This document shows, one piece after another, positions 10,783 to 23,700 of a DNA stretch of 64,000 nucleotides. Each line of letters begins with the position of its first letter. Position 1 is the first letter of the stretch. Below the pieces are notes generated by a model that had not been told where the DNA came from, made no database searches, and worked only from the letters and a program-made list of their open reading frames with translations. The translations under genes and the position numbers were made by a program. The stretch comes from Apostichopus japonicus (taxonomy: Eukaryota > Echinodermata > Holothuroidea > Aspidochirotida > Stichopodidae): positions 3,434,001 through 3,498,000 of the forward strand of contig NC_092579.1 of the NCBI RefSeq assembly GCF_037975245.1, given 5' to 3'.

Positions 10783-13700
10783 ACAAAACACATATCCTGA
10801 AGTGAGATGAGCTTTCCAGATTTAGTGATGTGAAACCATGTGAACCATGCAGGAAGAGACGCAGGATAAAATGCAGGCGATTTCCTCGATGTCACTACAA
10901 ACAGTGTTCTTCAATTTCATGTGTTCACAACTCACACAAAAGAATTGTGCTCTCGCAGCCTTTTCATTTGGAAACTGTGATGTTACAAGGATGCAGTCCT
11001 TAGAAGAATGGCTTCCTAGTGGTGTCACAGAAAATGTTAGAATTGACTGTGAAAGGTAGAAAACACTCACTGGAAAGATAATGAAGATATGGTGTCACTT
11101 GAAAGCTAGAAATTTGATATTAAAAGCTAGCATTCATAGTAATGTCAATCAAAAGCATTAGTGATTACACGAAGGCAGTGTATCAAGCATTCACTGTGAC
11201 GTCTTTGTAGAGAAGTACATGCAGTCCATCATTATGTGTTAGACTGTGATGTCACAAATGTAGTATTGTGTAGCATGTTTTGTGATGATATCACCAGACG
11301 TGTCAGACATATAGTCATAAATATAGTATGCATGTTAACATTATATGCGTGACGATAAATATGATATCAACCATTGTAATGTCACTAAAAGATGGTGGTG
11401 TGCACTAAGGTATCAACTGTCTCTGTGATTTATCTCCACACAGAGGAATTGTATGCAGTTGAGGATAACATATTGGAATGTGATGTCACAACCTGCAGTC
11501 ATAATGTGTAAGACTTGTTGTTTTGTCACTAGAAGGAATGTTCATATTTATTCAAAAATATATCTTTCACCTCTATATATATATAAAGGAATTGGGCAGA
11601 GATGCAAACTTTACATATGTACCCATTGTGAAAGAGATATGTATGGAGTCGCAACATGGGGCACAAGTTTTGGAGGAGCAGAGATGCACAATACCCCCTA
11701 GCCCTGGCTGTTTCAATGCTCATGTTAATTAATAAGGGTATATAGTGGCTACAAACATTGCTAGATGTGATAAAATGGTCACACAGTTTCAAAAACGTAC
11801 AGCACAGTTTTAAGCATGGTTTGACCTTTTTGGAATTTATAATCTTGTGACAATCATAAGTGAGATAATCTGAAGACTGTACCATCAAGAAATGTATTTA
11901 TTTTTCCATTGTATGTTTTTTTGGTCAAAAATAAATTATTGCACATAGTATCCTTTTGTTGAGACATTCATTTACTGTAACATGTCATAAAAAGTGCACA
12001 GCATTTATTTGTCAGTAAGCTTTAGGTGTTTTCTGTTTTGTGGTTCCTCCTCCATATTTCCCCTGTAAATGTGTGCCCCCACCCCCCTCTCCGTCCTCAA
12101 GTTTCAATCTACCTTTACCTCCTCTGTGTGGAGTAATTTTCTCAGAAGCTGTTATTATTTGTCGTTTCATCATTTGATTCGAGAGAGGTGGAAATAAATG
12201 ATTTTGGAAAACAGTGATGAACATAGTCCTTATAATTCATGTTGTTGTATGCTCTACATCCAAAGAAGAATTTACTGTTATATCCACTGATGATACAGGA
12301 AGCGAGCCTTGATATTATTTAAACATCCTTTTTAAAGCATATATGCTAGGAAGACCAAATATGGTCAACCCACTGCCAAAGTTATATACTTCTTTGGTTG
12401 CAGTACTCAGAAGATTTTTCCTCAGGCATTTCAGGGACCTTTGGGGGTTTGGGGGGGTGGGGTGGGTACGGGGGTTGGAGGACAGGAGTATGACTAATAT
12501 TCAGTGGTGGTGAATTTATCACCTAGGAGCATGGAGAGCCATGTCAGGCCCTAGGTACAATTATATCACCTGTCCCCCCCCCCCCCCATTTTTCACTCTT
12601 CATATACCTCTGGAACTGTGGTGTATGCACTGTTATCACTGACTGGCTTAAGTTTGTCCCGTTTGTATTATAGTTCGTTTACGATTTTACTGCTGTTTTT
12701 GTCGAGATTGGCTGATTAATACTCTCATCTGCCTCTTCAGACTGGCCATCATTTGCGCTATACCCCGGCCATATAATCCCGCCTTTTGACATTGTTAGCG
12801 TAATCCTGTTTGGGCCGTCTGTTCAACCTTTAAAATGCATGGGGAAATATGGAAGCTTAGAACCTCATCAATTATATCATTTTTCCTCTTGCGAACATTT
12901 GGCATATATTAATTTGTAAAACAAGTTTCATCGTTTACTGGTAGGCCTAGAAGAACATTTCATGATCAAACGACCGAATGCATTAACTGTTTGCTATTAT
13001 GTTGCAAGTGGATACTGTACAAGTTATAATCCCTGATGTGTGCTTAGCTTTTATTTTCCGATACGTGGTCCCGGCCTAATCTCACTGTGTAGTGACTAAG
13101 ATAAGTTGCCTTTTGCAAACAAACACATCACAATTACCGAACTCGATCTGCAACAATGCTTGGAGAATGTTTCTTTGCTTATCCCCAACACAGGACTTAA
13201 TAGAATAGATTGATAGGCAACAATCGAATTGTGAGTTGCTCTATTGACGGAAGTTCCTCAGACACGACTTAAGCGTGAGGTTGCCGTAGCAACCTCCAGC
13301 AACGGCAGGTGTCTCTGTGCTTTGCATCACAGATGTATTTGTTCTATGCGAGAAAGATGAGCTGTTGCTAATGGTGAAGCGTATTCAGAGAGGGAGATAG
13401 CTACCTTTGCACAGAGGTAACTCGGAGGGGGTTATGTACAGCGATTGCTGTTGATGCATGGCCGGTGGTTAGCTAATTCACAGAGGTGCTAAGGGCAATG
13501 GAAGTTAGGCCTACGCAGAGCTTTATTTAATAACACCGGAATATTTTTTAATATAAACCGATAATAAATTGTTCGGATTGACGTCTTGTAGAGGGCATCA
13601 TAGGACTATCCCTGCAATTGTTTATTCGAATATGTAGGGTCATATTGCTCTGCCTTAAAACATACCGTGGAGTTGAACTTACCATTGGAATTTACGATAG

Positions 13701-13990
13701 GGGCATGCAGGCTAATATATAAACAGTTACATATGTTATCATTCGTTTTCCAACGATCTTCATGGACTGTGAACATTTTATTCCATACCCGACCGCACGA
13801 CTGGAGGTTTCGTTGTCTGGGCTACATATGTAAATTTGGTCCGTAGCGACTCAGCATTTTAGTTACCTCATCATATCCGAAGGAACAGTATAGGGGCACC
13901 TACCATCCACCGGAACTAATACACAACGGACATATCAAATACCTCGAGTTGTATGGTATAACAAGCAATTATCATAACCGGTCAAGTGCA
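10783..13990 (+). other. DHX40 3' UTR and upstream region of the next gene
   Basis: This 3.2-kb stretch lies between the DHX40 stop and the ATG of the CARD-Death gene. The first part is probably 3' UTR. At 12430-12480 there is a G-rich patch with several G3+ runs (possible quadruplex) and at 12576-12590 a poly-C run. From about 12700 the base composition becomes less AT-rich with more CpG, as expected for a promoter and 5' UTR. I find no convincing coding exon. Confidence 0.5.
11930..11935 (+). terminator. Candidate DHX40 poly(A) signal
   Basis: AATAAA occurs in an AT-rich context, followed by GTTG/TTTG-rich sequence. It would give a 3' UTR of about 1.15 kb. Another AATAAA-like site lies near 12193. 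No transcript evidence is available. Confidence 0.35.
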
Positions 13991-16900
13991 ATGGTACAAA
14001 AATCAAGCCGGTCTACCCCGGCACCTAGCACCCCTGCTGCTCCTAATCCTGCGGAACCACCGAAACCTTTAACACCAAATGATGAAGGTGAGTAAATATG
14101 TATTGTTGCTTTGGTAACATATTAAATTAAAGGAGTAGTTCGGAGGAAACCTTATATTTTACTTATGAAACAAGAACACATTCTAGCATCCTGGTGAAAT
14201 TTCCTTTATACGTATCGTTTTCAACAAAGTTTGTAGTCTCAATGCCTGCATTGCGTTTTCAGGATAGTGATAACTTGAAATTGTCAACGTTTGTACCAAA
14301 GTGAACTTGAAGCAAGATTTGAAGATAATCCAATCCAAGCATCGCACCTGTTTGCTTCAAGTTTACTTACAGCACAAACGTTGACAATTTCAACTACCAA
14401 TTTGCTTGAAAACGTTATGTTGAATTTGCATGTAAATTCAACTAGTATTAATATAACCATATAACTTTGGCAGGCAGGGGAGCAACCTCCATATTTGAAT
14501 GGGGGAGGAACTGATATTTTGTCAGGGGAGGAGTCCCCCTCCCCCTTTGAGAAACTGGTAAAAATGGAGTGCGTAGATGAAAATGGGTAGAGGTTGCCAA
14601 ACAATGACGAAGAGACCTTCATCCAGTCGGCCCTAATGGAAAAGCATCTGCAGCTCTATACGAATTAGCATTCAGTAAACTTTATGACCGACAATTAATT
14701 TGAAACTGTTCTGCGTATTGACAATTAATATCATCCCTTCCTAGTTTCCACATACCACATATCATTGTGCTAAGCACAAGAGCGTGAGAGATAAAATAGA
14801 TCATTGGGAAGTGTACCCCCGTCCCCACCCCCACCCGCCGTGACGTCGTACCTCGTGATGATCGTACAAGTTATTCCGACTTTGATCAGATGTTCATTCA
14901 CCCATTAACCTCCAGTTTCCCTTGACTTCATTCGGCAAGATCAATTTCCAAACGCTCTCAGACGCACGTATATATAACATTGGCTTGTAGGTATGTTCTT
15001 ATGTAGGCCTTAGTTTCTCATTCATTTTCAAGAATGCAACCACGAATTAGTCGGTAAACGTTTTCAAATGTTGGTCTTTATTACAAAATAAATACCACAT
15101 GTAATAACAAAAAAATAACCACAGGTGATCGACCTAAAAAAAAACAGGCAGCCTTTGTTTCTATTTAACCTTGATCGTTTTGGTGTAGTAATTCAGAGTA
15201 TGAAAGAAGTTCAGGGTCATTAACCGGCTTAAATACAATCGAGGTAAACTGCAATTTGATCTTATTTTCATGGACAAAGTAGAATAGTTATTTTAAATTA
15301 ACCCCGATTATAACCTCAATTTCAGCTACCTCATGCGAATTTACCCAAAGGAGCTATACAATGTTTAGAAAATATGGGAAACTTTTGTGTTTTACGTCAA
15401 CTCTTTATGCACCTGACTAATATGTAGTCGGATCATTCTATCGTTGCATATTCTTGCACCGTGGTGTCTATATTGAATCTAATGAAGCGATTCTGTGTCG
15501 AGTAGAATACATTTCACACACAAAAAACAATCATCTTTAATTAGTGTGATTCACACTATACTGAATGGGATGTATTGATGGTCCAAATTGTTCAATTAAC
15601 CAAATTACTTTATTGATTAATTTATTTTATAATCAATTGATTAATTCATTATAGATAATCGAGACAATGAGGTGTAAACGTTTGACCACCAGACCGTAGA
15701 AAAGACATTCGTTTTGCTGTTTGGCGCATGTTTGTCACAAATACTAACTTATTTCTCATATCATGACCTTTAATTTACAGAAGTAGGATACATTGGATTT
15801 CTCTTTCATGCTATTATTAATAGATAATGCTTAGTATTGTTTACATCAGTCTGCACTCTAGCACCCCCCCCCGCCCCCGCCCCCCTCTGTTGAAGTCTTT
15901 ATAAATTCATGAAAGATTCATGAGATTTTTTTGAGAATAATTTATTCTTTATTCCAGTATTGACCCGGGCTATAGCCCACCTGACCCCCTACCTCTTTGG
16001 ACCTATCAGACACCATATTCAAATAATCACCAGAAAAGAAGAGGATATCAATGTGTGGCTCATCAGTCATTATATCGCTGCTGGTGTAAGCCATTGTTAA
16101 CTATAGTCGATCGATATTGTGAATACACCCATTTCGATTTGTGATGGTTGCATATGTACAGTACCGAACTGCACTTCAGTCATAATAATAACAATAGGGG
16201 AAAGATAAATAGAGAAATGAATTGCAAATTGTAAATAAAAACTAGTTTTGCTTTTGACGAAAAGTGGTAATCGCACCATTTGACTTAGGATCAGGGAGCT
16301 GCTAGTAGCAGCTCCCTGTTAGGATACTCAGTCATTAACTATATCTGCCACTTACATAATCCCCAATGTGCCCTGTGCCAATCCCCTGTGTTATCAGTAG
16401 GCCTACAATTCATTTTAGCTATACTGTCGCGTGGAGTTCAAAGTGGGGGGGGGGGGGGAGGGGTGAGGGCTATAACAGAGATATCCAGATATATTTTACT
16501 TTAAGCAGTTCATAAAATGATGTACTAGAATTAATCCCCGATTCCCCGTAAAACTCTCCATACTGTTTTATTAACTAATAGCAAACTATAATGCCCTGAC
16601 CAATATATGGCTTACATATTATAGAAAGCCATAGAATTTCAAGACGAGTTGACGTTTCTGGGTGCATGCACCTAATACAAAACCATAACGGTCATAGCCA
16701 AGTAATATGAAAATATCATAGATCTATAGAAAACATCAATAAAATTCACATGGTGACGTTACACGGCTACAGTAGATGAAAAGCCATCAATTAAATCGTT
16801 CCGTGAATGGATACTGACAAAAGTAAACATCCTGAAGTTGGACAGGCATAAAAATCGATAGGTTCTGTTTGTTATTAGAAAATGAAAACTAAACGAACGA

Positions 16901-19900
16901 TAATCGACGGTTGTAATGTAGCTATTAATATCAAAAATGAAAACTACAAAGCGAATGGTGACAATACAAATATATAACAGGGCAAGTTAATTACACGATG
17001 TGAATGAAATATGAAACACCCCGAATGCATGTAGTGATATTACAGCTTGAAAAACTGCCATTGTGGGCTGAAAGCTGGTAAGTTTGTTTGAACCCGAAAC
17101 TGATTAGGAGAGGAGCATAGGGAAGGAGCGAAAAGAGCATTAGACGAGGGGAATAGAAAGCGTTGGGGATGAGAGGGGGGGGGTGTTTAACTTAACCGTC
17201 ATCAAAATTATGAAGCTACGATTCATTGTATCTAAGACTATATTGCGAGTCCCTATTGTCTACGACTAACAAGTTTGCCAGGCTCGGTTTGACCATTTCA
17301 TGGTAACCAAAATATTCTATAGGGCTAGGGCTCTTTGAGATGATTTAAATGATGATTTTCAAAAAGGAATTAAATTCTTTGGCAAGTACTGATATTTCTG
17401 ATTTCCGAATAGCCAAGTCATACGAAAAGTTGTTTTAAGATAATAGCAGTAGGCCTACTCATTTGTCCATTTGTGTGATAAAACAAATTAAATAACATTT
17501 ACCTCTATAAAGAAACATTTCGATGCTACTCGATGTTACAACATCCTGTAATAATGTATAGCTTCCTATAGCTTGGTTAGTGAATTCTAATATTAATCAG
17601 AATTTTTCAATTTGCTTGTTGCAGATGTTATTAGGCCTAAATACTAAAGGTGAAACTTCCTTACCGATGAGAAATGAAGACTTTATATTATAATAATATT
17701 GCCCACCTGATTAGAAAGATGAGAGAGGAATTTAATATTTGGTCAATTGTAATTTCCATTTTGAGTAATACTAGTATTGACGAAATGCATAAAACATGCT
17801 TCAATAAGTAAGTCTGTTGAGATCCGCCGACATTATGCAGACAATAGTAATAACTAACTTTACACTCCGGGGTTTCCAGGTTATCTCTAAGCACGTTGTA
17901 TTTAAATGCGCGCCGCTTTTGTTTGCCATGGTGACCTGATAAACAAACTCTTGTCTTTTCTCCGTCTTGCCTGTCGATCTTTGTTTTCTACTTTGGTTCA
18001 CACGATAAGAGCAGAGTGTTACTCCATAGAGCCTCTGATAAGAGTCACTGATTAAATATTATCTTCTTTATTGCATGTATATGTTTGTGGTTAACTATAT
18101 AGACTGCTCTGCACAAAATGACATTTTTGGATTCGGGTGTAGTCTATAATATATGATGGTCTCTCCCCCCCCCCCTCCCTTCCCCCTCCTTACGACAAGT
18201 GATTATTATTGCAAATTTATTATTTGTTGATTTTCCCTCTTATTTTCAGCCGCGAATGAATCTCGTAAAATGCTCTCGATGTATCGAGTTGCGTTAATAA
18301 ACAATCTACGGCCGTTTGAAATGATAAAACATCTACGAGAAAACATGGTTGTGAACGCCGAGAGAGCCAAGGAGATGAGGAGGGCTGGCAGAGGCAATAA
18401 AGTAACGACTGGGGAGGTCATCATTGACGAGTTATTGACAAGAGGGGGACGAGAATTCGACGTTTTCGTCATCGGACTAAAGAAACAACATGTTAATGTA
18501 TTCGCAGACCTACTGGAAGGCAAACATGAATCAAGTAAGTGAAACGAGCGGTGTCGGTGTGCTCAAAGTATAGTACAAAGGCCAAGATGAATTTAGCACT
18601 GTAAGGTAATGAAATGGTTGAAGTAGTACATATACCTCAACTTCAACCCCAATCTCTCAGATCCGAAACCTCCTTTCCCCAACTGCAATTTTGACACATG
18701 ATCCTGATGTATTCTACCCAGATACTCTTCTGAAAAATTCGATTTGTATTTAGACATAGTTTCGGACTTTATGATATTGGTCAGCGACTCAGCGTGGGTC
18801 GAAAAAAGTTATATTATGTCTCGTTGCTTACATTCTTTCTGAAATGATATCGTGCCCCCCCCCCCCCCCCCAAATGATGCAATGTCTTATATATTGCCAC
18901 AGCATAAGGACATTATCAAATGATTCCCTATTTGTATCTTACGAAGTTTATTTTATAATATCACAAAAGTAAATACTATGATTATATATACAAACATTTA
19001 ACAATGGGGAACAAAGGACATAATATGTCTCATTTGAATAGTCATTCATCGTTATTTCATCAATATTTAACTCTTTCTGTTGCTTATTTTGTGCAGAACT
19101 CATCAACATAATAGAACCAACATCGAGACAGCTCGGTCATCACTGGAAACGGCTGTCACTTGAACTAGGTACCGCAGGATTTGTTCCGAAAGTTGAAACT
19201 AAGTACAATAAAGTAAGAGAGCAGGCGCTTTACAGCTTGATTTTGTGGGAAGATTCATCTGGTATAGCAGCGACTGAAAGGAGACTACTTGACGGATTAC
19301 AAGCTCTTCAAATGAAGTGGGCACTCGGTATGTATTTCTTCCCCTGAAATGAAATGACGCAATCCCTCGAGGTCCGTTCATATTTCTTCTACATGTTTAT
19401 TTGATAGAACTCCCTAAGCAAGCCCACCCCTCCCTCAATTGATCATTGGCATACGTATTTTTTTTAAACGTTATAGCAGGGTGTAATCTGAGAGATTATT
19501 TAACTTATAGACTTTAGTTTGCGCTCTTTCATTTATTTTCCGCTAGCCATATTACCGACCGAGTCTATTCTCATTAAACACCCTTCCCTCACTGGTAACT
19601 TGCTTGATGGTGTTGCTCTTTGGAGTAACGCTCCTTCCGATTAAAGAGAATTATTTATACCCAATCGGAATGATGGATGCTTTGATTATGATTATTTCTT
19701 CTTCTTTTTTTGTGTATTTCCAGCATCTATAAAGAAGATTTCTAATCCCAAAAGTGGAAAAAAGAAGAAAGGAAAAAAGAAAAAGTCAGGTAAAAATGAT
19801 AATAAATTCATTTATCTAGCAGTGGTGAATTCATTAGCCTAACTATTCCTTGATAAATGTTATCAATGTATGACAGCATTGGTACGGCGTAAATATTCTG

Positions 19901-20746
19901 CAAGAGATAGTACCGAAATAAGGCATGTTATCAATCTTCTACAAGCCAAGCGCTGATCCAGCGGTGGTGGTGGGGTGTACACAAAATATAAACGGTGCAC
20001 TGTAAGGCGTGGGCCTACTGTGAGGCTACTATACGTGTAGTAAATTCCCCAAAACAGGTAAAAGAGGAGCGAAGTAATCAGTTTGGTGTTGGGTCAGTGG
20101 CGTAGGAAGGTACTTTTGAGTGGGGGGGGGGGGCTGAAGACTGTTGGCCGGCCTGGGGGAGGGGTCTAAGGGGAGGGGGTGTCCACCTCTCCTTTGGATT
20201 TTTTTTTGCATTTCCAGGTGGCCTCAGATGCAATTTGGTGCAATATAACACACTTCAACACCCACTCCATTTTGTAAAGAATTTTGCATTTTCACATGGA
20301 CTTAGATGCAATTTTGTGCTTCAAATTAGATTTTTCTTTCATTTGGAAATGAAAAAGGGGTTTTCTGACTTGCGGAGCGGGGGGGGGGGGGGCGGAACGA
20401 TTCTTCCGCCCCCCATATTTTTCACTGGGGGGGCTGGCGCCCCCAGCCCCCCGGTTCCTACGCCCTTGTGTAGGGTTGTGCTATCAACTACTGCGGTGGG
20501 GGGGGGGAGGTGTACCATGATCCCTGAATCCACGCCTGGTATGCTGTCACATATAAAAGTCGGGTGAGGGAGTTGGGTTTGTCCATGACTTTTCTTTCTC
20601 TTTTCTACACGCCGCGTCCGTCGGACAATGTTAAAGTCTCACAATATGCCGGCTTATATTCATTAAGTAGGCCTAATCTACAGGTTAAAAAGCTGTTCAT
20701 CAATATCTGTTGTACCATTTTGCTTTTAGGAAAAAAGAAGAAATGA
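13991..20746 (+). CDS. CARD + Death-domain adaptor protein with lysine-rich tail (CRADD/RAIDD-like), 231 aa
   Basis: Exons: 13991-14087, 18250-18534, 19097-19327, 19724-19789 and 20730-20746 (TGA). All four introns are GT-AG and phase 1, giving 231 residues. Exon 1 encodes a Ser/Pro/Ala-rich leader (MVQKSSRSTPAPSTPAAP). Exon 2 is a single CARD-type death fold: INNLRPFEMIKHLRENMVV, then EVIIDELLTRGGREFDVF and LKKQHVNVFADLLEG, with the RRGxxAFDxF-like signature of CARD helices 4-5. Exon 3 is a Death domain (LGHHWKRLSLELG...YNKVREQALYSLILWED...RRLLDGLQAL). Exons 4-5 encode a tail rich in lysine (KKKKGKKKKSGKKKK). CARD then Death domain in a small adaptor is the layout of CRADD/RAIDD, which links PIDD-type Death domains to initiator caspases; that role here is inferred. 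The lysine tail is not part of vertebrate CRADD. Confidence 0.85.
14275..14392. repeat. Fold-back inverted repeat
   Basis: Arms of about 40 nt face each other: TGAAATTGTCAACGTTTGT...ACTTGAAGCAA at 14275-14314 and its near-perfect reverse complement at 14351-14392. The loop is about 35 nt. It would form a long hairpin in the primary transcript; it is probably a small fold-back element or half of a MITE. Confidence 0.7.
15958..16083 (+). CDS. Candidate 42-codon cassette exon of the CARD-Death gene
   Basis: A pyrimidine-rich acceptor (TTATTCTTTATTCCAG) precedes 126 bp without a stop, followed by a possible donor GTGTAAG. Entry and exit are both phase 1, exactly compatible with the flanking exons, so inclusion would keep the frame and insert 42 residues before the CARD (VLTRAIAHLTPYLFGPIRHH, then IQIITRKEEDINVWL and so on). 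The composition looks protein-like and helical but I recognise no domain. A 126-bp open stretch can arise by chance, and the donor is weaker than those of the other exons, so I leave it out of the main model. Confidence 0.45.
20095..20470. mobile_element. Inverted-repeat-ended G/C-run element
   Basis: GGCGTAGGAAGG near 20098 is matched in reverse complement by GGTTCCTACGCC near 20453. Both ends are followed inward by poly-G/C tracts and GGCTGG...GCCAGC motifs. The stretch contains several poly-G runs of 8-12. It lies in the last intron of the CARD-Death gene (19790-20729). I infer a non-autonomous transposon of unknown family; open frames across it are Gly/Pro-rich artefacts. Confidence 0.5.
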
Positions 20747-23700
20747 AGTTGTGATTTGGCTAAACAAGGCTTTTAGGACGATATTCTTGCCATAACAACC
20801 TAAGCTGCTGTAATTCAGGATCCCAACTGTTCGAGGAAGACCAAGTGGTTCAGAGAAGCAGTTTATAGGACCAACAAACAAGATGTTTGGTATTCCTTCA
20901 AAGTACTGTTCAATGAGTGACGGTAACATTTATAGCAGAAGCAGCTCCTTGTTCTGGATAAAGAGTCACATGGACCACCAGGATATAATAAAATGAAGTC
21001 AGGGGGTTGTGGTGCCCAAGAGAAAAAGGTCCGCCAAATATCTAAGACAATTGTGTCGGCTACATGAGAAATGAAGTAAACAGTACGGTTTAAATCGGGA
21101 ATTTTCACGTCACAAAGTATTCTTCTGTTCATTAACCACGGCTGGCGACATAAACGGTGGTCTACAAAGCAATGCCGTATAATGCTCATCGAATATAGTA
21201 ATGGATATGAGGCATCTGGGTTTAGTTTGTAAGAAAGGTCAACTGAGGCGACAAGTTTCCAAGAGGTCGCAGTACATCAGTGATTCGAATTCATGGGATA
21301 CTGGAGGGGCAGGCCGGCAGGGTATGAGTGTGGGGGAGGGGGATGTATAGTGGTGTGTTTCTTTACACCATGTGGTCATCCATTATCTTCCCTCTGATAT
21401 AGGCTACCCACCAGAAACCTAGTGTGAAGCAAACTTGGGATTTGTTTGTTTAGCGTTAGTATTTTATTAACTACATGCTTCGCCTCATTATTAAAGATGG
21501 GTCTAGTGATATTTTCACTATTGCAAATAACTTAAAGATTTATGCACGGCTTCCACAGTTTTTAAGCATGTTTGATCAAATTACAAGGGATAAACTGTTC
21601 ATTGAAGAATTATGATATATATGTATATATCTCTAGAAAGTGTCTAAGTCCTAATATGCAACATTCTTGGAGATCCAACTCAGTTAGGCAACTTGAGGTT
21701 TGTCGGATATGATATGCAAAATCTCGAGTCGTCGATGGAAAAGTCTGTTGGCGTTGGAAACTTGCAAATTGGGGTTTGGGGAAGTGTGGTTTGATTGCCG
21801 AAACTTAAGAGATGCACATGACTTTGGAGTGATCTTTAGCAAGTGAAAATACTGAGCTAACAATACGTGAGATTGCCTAAATGTGGCTTTCACGGATTCG
21901 AAGTAACTTTTCAATATTCCTGAAGCTTGTATTGACGACGTCTTTCGTATTATTTTTTTGAATAAATATCTGCAAAGATTAAGAACATTTTCTTGTCATC
22001 TTGTGGTCGTCACAGAAAATATTTATCGCAGCTCCATATTATCGACCAAAGATTGGGATCATACTTACACCCCCCCCCTCCCTTCTCCGCAGCCAAATAC
22101 GAGGTTAGGTAATAAATCTGCTAACCCCCCCCCCCCCCACCGCCCTAACAACACAAACACTTTTCTACGCAGTAATCTACTCCACGGTGTCGCTGGAAAA
22201 ATCGGGCTTTAAAGAACCTACCAATACCTATGAAAAGCCTTCCTAAATCGTTAGACTATTTTTTTTTTTAAACTGAAATTCTGAGGGATTTCCCCCAATC
22301 CCGCCTCAATTATTGTGTACTTCTGAAGCTATCTAGTTGACTCAGGAACTGTGAGGATTAAATTCTCTAAAATCTGAGAAAATCAAACATTTATCCCAAG
22401 TACTAACTAAAAATTCCGTAATGACCTCCGTTACTGTACTACTTGCATTAGGACCTACTTAAAAGGACATTTAAAATTTTACATGAGTAGCTATTAGTAC
22501 AATCTTGTAGCCTAATCCTGATTTTGTCAATAGATGTCTCAGAATACCCATTTAAAGCTTAGATTTATTCAGGGTGGGAACAGAGTACCAGGTTTCGATG
22601 ACGCTCAGACAACAAACACCTTGTCAAAAAATCTGGATCACCCACAGATTTTACTGAGGTCTCAGCACTACTTCATTACATGCATCACTCGCATATTAAT
22701 TCATTATTTGTCTCACAAATTTTCATGGAAAAAATTGGCATAAAAAATGGATTCATAAAGTCTATACCTTGCGAGTTATTTGCCAGATCTAAAACATAAT
22801 TCCACATTTGAAGGTTCAAATCACCACTTCATCTCACGGGTAGGTCTTGTACAGAAGCAACCCTTTAGAATGAACCCACTTTGTTTACAGAGAAATGTAT
22901 TGATTAATGTAGATAGTAACTGTTTATAGAGCACCAAATATTATTAAGAGTTTTTTTTAATGATTCTTAAAACAAATTACTCAAACCACAAACAAAACAC
23001 ATAGAAAGATAATGCTTTGTACATCTTGTTTATTTTCCAAGCTTCAAGAAAAATTGATTTGTGTCATATTGGTCAAATTAACAGGCCTTTCAGCACATCA
23101 TATGAAATATCTCTCCAATTTGAATGATCTGACATTAACCACATGCCATGTGACCTTTGTTATGAGATGCCATTCAAGAATACAGAATACTATATTGCCA
23201 AAAGTATGAAACATTAATACAAATTAACTTCAGGTGCAATCTATTCATAAAACTTGTAATTCTTGCAAAATGTGCCATCCTTTCTGCAATGTTCAGACAA
23301 AGAGAAATCATTTTGAACTTTCTCAACAGATGTCAGATTTAAAATACTACCCCCTCCCCCTCTTCTGCCACACCACCAAAAATTAATATGTATATGTGCA
23401 ACATATCGACAACCTGGTATTTTTCTTTTTTTTGATTTAGTAAAAACCAAAGTTTCTACAAAGAATGACAATAAAAAGTACAAGATAACATGATGGACAA
23501 ATTTTACTGTAAGCATTTCACTCCTAAGAGTTACACCTGAACCAACAGATTAAGTCACAGGATGTTACCAAACAGTAAAATATTAAGAAACTGCCATCTA
23601 AAAGAACTACCAACTATTTTAAGATACAACCATTTCAATTACAACAAAACCAGTCTCCAAAAAAAAAACAATCTTGCTTCAAGCATTACTACTTAGGAAA

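Larger units (their letters stand above)
14088..18249 (+). other. Large first intron of the CARD-Death gene
   Basis: This intron runs from donor GTGAGT at 14088 to acceptor TTATTTTCAG at 18249. It contains a 40-bp-arm inverted repeat (14275-14392) and a G/C-run-containing repeat at 14460-14640. Poly-C/poly-G runs occur near 15864, 16444 and 18167. A candidate cassette exon lies at 15958-16083. The rest is AT-rich with no clear coding potential. Confidence 0.6.

Noticed and set aside
20235..20567. Gly/Pro-rich open frames on both strands
   Set aside because: They are caused by poly-G/C tracts inside an inverted-repeat element within an intron.
22800..22830. tRNA-like B-box wording (GGTTCAAATC)
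   Set aside because: No matching A-box or cloverleaf stems could be found around it.
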